Origin: Oenanthe sinensis
Taxonomy: Eukaryota; Streptophyta; Magnoliopsida; Apiales; Apiaceae
Assembly (NCBI GenBank): GCA_028671895.1
Contig: JAPMAC010000197.1
Location: 4,407,001-4,471,000 of the forward strand
DNA length: 64,000 nucleotides
Reading direction: 5' to 3'
Positions 59,007 through 64,000 of this stretch are shown here, one piece after another. The position numbers were made by a program, and so were the translations under genes. Within the stretch, counting starts at the first letter, position 1; every line of letters begins with the position of its first letter. Under the pieces are notes generated by a model. The model did no database searches. It was not told the origin of the DNA and saw only the letters and a program-made list of their open reading frames with translations.

Positions 59007-61237
59007 TTCTGCACGAGCACGATTCCTCACATATCCCTTGAATGTCTTCATATATCTCTCAAATGGATACATCCACCCAAGAAAAATTGGCCCGCACAAC
59101 TCAACTTCTCGTACAAGATGAACCGAGAGATGAAACATTAAGTCGAACAAGGAAGGGGGGAAGTATTTTTCCAGGTGGCATAAAGTTTCTACCAACTCAG
59201 ATTGTATTTTCTCTAACTTATCCACCTCAATAAATTTACTGCAAATTGCCTTAAAAAAAGACAAAACCTAACAACAGTGTTCCTGAGCTGTTTTTGTAGT
59301 GACGATCGAATTGCAATCGAGAGCAAATGATGCAAAATCATATGGCAGTCGTGAGATTTCATTCCCACGAGTCTAAGATTTTTCATCGAAACTAAACTCT
59401 TAATATTTGAACAAAAACCATCAAGCAGGTTCATGCCAAGAAAAGATGAGCAAACAACCTTTTTTTCTGAATGAGTTAAATTCCAAGACCCCAACGGTAA
59501 GTTCTCCTTTTTTTCGGGAGTCTTTGGCCTCAGCTATGTTCTTAACCCTATTTCGGCCATGTCAAGACAGACAGATTCCTTATATTTTGTCTTCTTTGGT
59601 ATATTAAGCAAGGTACCAAGTAAAGTTTCACATATATTTTTCTCAATATGCATCACATCGAGAACATGCCTAACATGCAAAAACTTCCAATACTCAATTT
59701 CAAAGAATATTGACATCTTCTTCCAAATAGGTCGATCATCATCTTTCTTCAATCTAGGTTGACGTTGTGTCTTACCAAAGACATGGCCCTTTAGATGTTG
59801 TACTCTTTTAAACACATCTTCTTTAGTTAACGGAATTGGAGCAATTTCTTTTTCCACGATGTTATCAAAATTTTATTTATGCTTCCTGTACAGACGATGT
59901 CGGGGTAACCACCTACGATACCTCATGACCACTATCTTACGATACTTAACCATCCTCTTAGCTTTTGTTTTATCAACACAGATCGTACAACCGTTATAAC
60001 CTTTAATAATATTGCCCGACAAGTTGCCATAAGCAGGATAATCACTAATTGTCCATAACAAAATGGCTCTTAGCAAAAAGGACTCCTTCTTGTATGCGAC
60101 ATACACTTACTTCCTATGCCACAACTTATGTAGATCTTCTATAAGTGGTTTAAGGAACACGTCAATATCATTACCGGGCTGAGTTGGTCCAGATATCAAT
60201 AGACATAACATAATGTACTTCCTTTTCATGCAAAGCCACGGTGGAAGATTATAAATGGACATCAAAACTGGCCAATAAGAATAATCTATATTTGTACCGT
60301 AGAAAGGATTGAATCCATTGGAGGATAAATCTAACCGCAGGTTTCTAGGATCTGAGGCAAACTTGGGCCACTTTGCGTTGATGTCTTTCCATGTTTGTGA
60401 ATCTGCTGGATGTCTCATTTTACCATCCTTGATTCTCTGTGTGTCATGCCAAGTCAAGTTATTTACTATTTAAGTTGAATTGAACAAATTTCTCAGACGT
60501 GGTATTAACGGAAAATACCATAAGACCTTTGCAGGAATCCCTTCCAGTTCCTCTTCTTTTTTATTTAACTTCCACCTAGAGGCTTGACAAATGCGGCATC
60601 TCGTCTCATCTTCATCTCTCTCTCCACAGTACAAGAGGCAATAATTCGAGCACACATGTATTTTTTCATACTCCATTCCTAAATCACACAAAGTTTTCTT
60701 CGCTTCACTGAACGAGGAGGGAAAAATGTTGCCTTCTGGGAGCATAGACCCAAACAGAAGTACAATCTTAGAGGAACAACTATCGGATATTTGATATTTT
60801 ACTTTCATGTTATAAAACTTTACTAAAGCACTCATCTTAGTATATCCTTCACATCCAGGATAAAGGGGTTCTTGGTCAGATCGATGATGTTCAAATAAAT
60901 CCGAGGTATCTAGGGAATTATCATTGTCACTATTGCCGGTCTGATGTTGGATTTGATCCACACTTTGTGAACTGTCGGTCTCGTCAATGACATGTTTACT
61001 TCCTGTATTTACCTCTCCATGCCAAATATAACATTTGTAGGTCTGATCAACACCATATTGGAAAAGATGATCCCTGACTATTCGAGATTTCCAGGATTTA
61101 CTGTGTGCGTACCTTAAACATAGACAACTGATTTTGTTTTCATCAAATCCATTCTCAATAGCAAACAACAACAATTCATCCACTCCTATTTGGAACTCTC
61201 TTGTTCTTCTATCAGCCCGCACCCAAGACCTATTCAT
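59007..61237 (-). pseudogene. CACTA-1 TNP2 transposase gene, N-terminal and core part
   Basis: It starts at ATG 61237 (MNRSWVRADRRTREFQIGVD). The transposase-associated domain ends in IWHGEVN, followed by the TNP2 N-terminal region (PLYPGCEGYTKMSALVKFYN, SEAKKTLCDLGMEYEKIHVC, CRICQASRWKLNKKEEELEG, VLWYFPLIPRLRNLF). The core Transposase_21 region spans 60457-59534 in pieces (MRHPADSQTWKDINAKWPKF, LRLDLSSNGFNPFY, RHVLDVMHIEKNICETLLGT). It then has NLRLVGMKSHDCHMILHHLL and the start of DUF4218 (FPPSLFDLMFHLSVHLVREV, GWMYPFERYMKTFKGYVRNR). Two or three frame changes or introns separate the pieces, so the gene is probably dead. It is cut at 59011/59007 by Del-2. Confidence 0.88.
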
Positions 61238-62039
61238 CTTTTAAAATAAAAAAGAATCAATACTTATTCTAGACTAAGGTAACAAATGTACTAGTAGAGC
61301 ATACAAATTTGTACCAGTGGATCATACAAATAAAAATAAATCAATACATATTCTAGACTAAGGTAGAAAGAATCAATACTCTTTTGTACCAACCAAAACA
61401 CAGTAATAAATGTTGTAACAATATCCTTATTGAGCAACAATAAACAAACAAGTGGAGCATGCGAGTTGAGAAACTATAAAGCTAATTATAGTAGCAAATG
61501 AGAAAAACATAGCAATAAAGCAACTGTAGCAGCAAATGACAAATATGAGTAGTAAAAGAACATAATTAAGATATCAGTAAACATAAATCCCCCAATATGA
61601 GTATAAACCCTAATTTTAAATTATCAAACCAATTTTGTCACAACAAAATACCTTAGTTAAGATAGTGGGATGTTTGGTTGTCTTCAACTACTTCACAGAT
61701 TAAAGATGAAGAAGCTCTAAACAGAGATGACCCGGATGAGATTTGACATAAATTAGAAAGCTTTAAACACAGATGAGATGAGACATAGATGAGATGTAGA
61801 AGGGTTGAAGAAATTTAGATGAGATGTAGAAGAAATTTAACTTTAAACATAGTGATTTAATTTTGAAGGGAGGAGTGATTTGGTTTTGATTTGATATTGA
61901 AAAAGGGATGAGTGAGTTAAAGTTCAGACATAGATGCTCCTGACAAAGTTATTGCATTGTGTATTCGTAAGCTTTAAACAAAGATTTTGAAAATTTTATT
62001 TTGAAGATAATATTTTGTGATGGAGAAATTTGAAAAAGG
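61238..62039. other. 5' region of the CACTA-1 transposase gene
   Basis: About 800 bp of AT-rich sequence upstream of the transposase start, with short repeats (AATCAATACTTATTCTAGAC near 61255 and again near 61345). Likely promoter and 5' untranslated sequence of the transposase gene; no other gene is seen. Confidence 0.5.
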
Positions 62040-62290
62040 CTTAATATCACACAACGGTTTTGAACCGTTGTCTTATACACATAACGGTTTATATAATACA
62101 CAATAGCCGTTGTAGGATAGACTTTACCATAAGGGTATACCAAGAAAATCGTTGTCTATTATACACAACGGTTTATATTAATAGGGGATCGTTGTAGTAA
62201 AAGTTTAACCATAACGAAAATTGTGAAAAGACAATTGTTTGGATCACATAACACTTTTTTAACACAAAACCGTTATCTCTATTGCTTTAA
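62040..62290. repeat. Right subterminal repeats of CACTA-1
   Basis: Repeated ACAACGGTTT and inverse ACCGTTGT motifs, including the palindrome CAACGGTTTTGAACCGTTG near 62052. They mirror the left subterminal motifs. The terminus itself is not clearly preserved. Confidence 0.75.
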
Positions 62291-62326
62291 ATATTTTTAA
62301 TTATTATACGAATTATATTTAAAACT

Positions 62327-62998
62327 ACGTCAACTAATTACTATTTAAATTACGATTCAGGCTAGCATTTATATGTTATAAATGTGTATTCAGAAATCTC
62401 ATTTAATTATATAGTTTTATTTATGTTAAATACGATATTTAAGATATATTTACGTAATATTATTGTAGAAATTGGTTTCTACGAAATTAAGATATAATGT
62501 TAATAACAACAATGTCAAATGTTACAAGTTATAAACCGACATCAACTAATTCGGATTTAACTTACGATTCAGTGTAGAATTTATATGTTATAAACGTGTA
62601 ATTAGAAATCGTATTTAATTGTTTCATTTTATTTATGTTAAGATACGATATTTAGGATATATTTACATAATATTATTGTAGAAATTGGTTTCTACAAAAT
62701 TAAGGTATAATGTTAATAACAACAATGTCATATGTTACATCTTGTAAAACCGACGTCAACTAATTTAGATTTAACTTACGATTCGGTCTAGAATTTATAT
62801 GTTACAAATGTATATTCATAAATCTCATTTAATTATATAATTTTATTTATGTTAAAATACAATATTTATGATATATTTACTGAATGTTATTTTAGATATT
62901 GATTTCTACGAAACCAAGGTATAATGTTAATAACAATAATGTCATATGTTAAAAGTTATACAACAGATGTCAACTAATTCAGCTTTCAATATCTAATA
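62327..62998. repeat. Tandem repeat, period 212-214 bp, three units plus a partial
   Basis: CAACTAATT recurs at 62331, 62543, 62757 and 62971. Each unit continues TTACGATTC, ATTTATATGTTA, ATCTCATTTAATTATAT and ATATAATGTTAATAACAACA. Units diverge moderately. The block adjoins the right end of CACTA-1. Confidence 0.85.
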
Positions 62999-64000
62999 TT
63001 ATTAATTTTAAATTATTATCCTCACGTAAAATAATACAAATATAACTTTAAAAAAATATTATTTTTAATTAATTTAAAAATAATATTATAAAATCAAATA
63101 AATTCAACCAATCTTTAAATTTTTTATTTATAGTTTTAATTTAAATAAAAATAAAATTCCCCCCTTTTCCCTCATTCCCCCCATAAATTTTCATTTTCCC
63201 TCATTTTCCCGATTACTCAATTCAAACCATTTCCCCCTTTTCCCAATTACTCAATTCAAACCCTCTTCCCAATTACTCTAACCCTCATTTCTCCATCTCG
63301 ACTCTTTTCTCCCGACAAACCCTAACTCTCATCTTTTTCAAACCCTAACTCTAACAGGTACTCCATCTCTCTCTCTCTGTCTCTCTCTCTCTCTATCTGT
63401 GTGTTTTTCTCTTTCTCTATGTATCTCTCTCTTTGTTTGTCTCGTACTCTATCTATCTCATTTTGATATTTCTCTCTCCGTCTTTCTGTGAATCTATCTC
63501 CATCTCTGTCTCTGTGTGTTTGTATCATTATGTGGTGTATCGTTTACATATGCATGCAATTAGTTATGTTAGTATATACTATGTTTCTTGTTTAAGGTTT
63601 CTTTAATTTCTCAGTTGGGTATCTGGATCTTGAAATGAGACTTTAGTTTGGGTTAAATTTGAGATGGGTTCTGTTGATAATATGATGGGATGATATGATG
63701 AGAGGGTGTTAATATATGTTAGTATATATGTTTGGCAACTTGCATAAGCTCTTAATATGATTTTTGTTAATAATATGATGATAATATGTCAGTGTCTGTC
63801 TTTATATGATTTTTGTTTGTGATGACGAGGTCCTGTACTTTTTGATGTAATTTATACAACATTGAACTCCAGGCATCTGTTTAGTCTTAAGAAACATATG
63901 CTTTACTAGCCAATTCCATGTTGTTACATCATGATGTACTCAACTTATTTGTTGTATTAATCTATGTTAGAGCTCTTTACATGGCTTTTGTTTGTGATGA
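62999..64000 (+). other. AT-rich then pyrimidine-rich DNA, possible 5' end of a gene off the edge
   Basis: After AT-rich DNA (62999-63150) comes a CCCC/TTTT/CTC-rich stretch with two telo-box motifs AAACCCTAA (63317-63325, 63340-63348), then TAACAG followed by GTACTCC, which could be a splice donor, then a (CT)n run and T-rich intron-like sequence. Telo boxes and CT-rich 5' leaders are frequent in plant housekeeping-gene promoters. No start codon with a credible frame is present, so this is only a suggestion. A minus-strand Arg/Glu-rich frame at 63322-63528 is merely the CT repeat read backwards. Confidence 0.3.

Larger units (their letters stand above)
42762..62290 (-). mobile_element. Autonomous-type CACTA element (CACTA-1), split by Del-2
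   Basis: The left terminus reads CACTACAAGAAAAACAGCAT at 42762. Subterminal motifs (ACAACGGTTTT, TTGTCTGAT and inverses) fill 42780-43380 and recur at 62040-62280. Between them lies a minus-strand TNP2-type gene in two parts, at 59007-61237 and 43444-44585. Without Del-2 the element would be about 5.1 kb. The expected right terminus ending CTTGTAGTG was not found; GTTATCTCTATTGC at 62272 may be its decayed remains, so the right end is approximate. Confidence 0.8.

Noticed and set aside
62189..62197. Possible right CACTA terminus at GTTGTAGTA
   Set aside because: It ends TAGTA instead of TAGTG, lacks the rest of the terminal inverted repeat, and subterminal motifs continue beyond it.
63322..63528. 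68-codon minus-strand frame rich in Arg and Glu
   Set aside because: It is the (CT)n microsatellite read on the other strand.
1..64000. CRISPR array, tRNA, rRNA, bacterial operon features
   Set aside because: Repeats with spacers here are LTR motif arrays or minisatellites without uniform repeat and spacer lengths; no cloverleaf or rRNA sequence was recognised; the sequence is plant nuclear DNA.

Overview
The window is repeat-dominated nuclear DNA of a flowering plant, probably a eudicot with a large genome. I see no complete host gene, tRNA, rRNA or CRISPR array. Nearly all recognisable sequence comes from transposable elements: Ty3/Gypsy, Ty1/Copia and CACTA (En/Spm). Most retrotransposons here have primer-binding sites of the initiator-Met tRNA type, which is usual in plants. 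No host family can be named from this sequence alone.

Layout. (1) 1-10187: a minus-strand Del/Tekay-type chromovirus (Del-1) with very long LTRs, a long gag-pol reading frame with one frameshift before the chromodomain, and a proline-rich pre-gag ORF. Its 3' LTR runs off the left edge. It sits inside the gag of a minus-strand Copia (10188-11610). (2) 11611-13309: a plus-strand chromovirus LTR end plus gag-protease fragment with six in-frame stops and no frameshift. (3) 13310-28302: a minus-strand Tat-like Gypsy that lost pol and was hit three times. The insertions are a full Copia (14280-22872, TSD CTCTT), a solo LTR of the same Copia family (23799-25311, TSD GATGA) and a non-autonomous CACTA inside the 5' LTR (25651-27725, TSD TGT). 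(4) 28303-30708: AT-rich DNA with one SINE-like segment. (5) 30709-40983: a cluster of Copia LTRs, two gag starts and one accessory ORF, with no pol. (6) 40984-62290: a fragment of one CACTA transposase, then a second CACTA (left terminus 42762) whose TNP2 gene is split by a 14.4 kb Del-type element (Del-2, 44586-59006, TSD TTCTG). (7) 62291-64000: a ~213 bp tandem repeat, then pyrimidine-rich DNA with telo-box motifs that could be the 5' end of a gene outside the window.

How the parts relate. The nesting gives a relative chronology. Del-1 is younger than the Copia it interrupts, and only one mismatch is visible in the 330 bp where its LTRs can be compared. Del-2 is younger than the CACTA it splits. 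Its two 5.4-5.5 kb LTRs look almost identical although its internal region is wrecked, which suggests it moved using proteins supplied by a relative such as Del-1.

I do not see a defence system or gene cluster of a new kind. The most unusual signal is in the Copia LTRs. At least five distinct ~10 bp motifs occur as loose arrays, one motif per LTR type, in the promoter (U3) half of otherwise related LTRs. Other points worth a check are an ~810 bp inverted-repeat element built from two LTR ends, a 62-66 bp minisatellite whose copy number differs between the two Del-2 LTRs, and a conserved accessory ORF just before one Copia 3' LTR.
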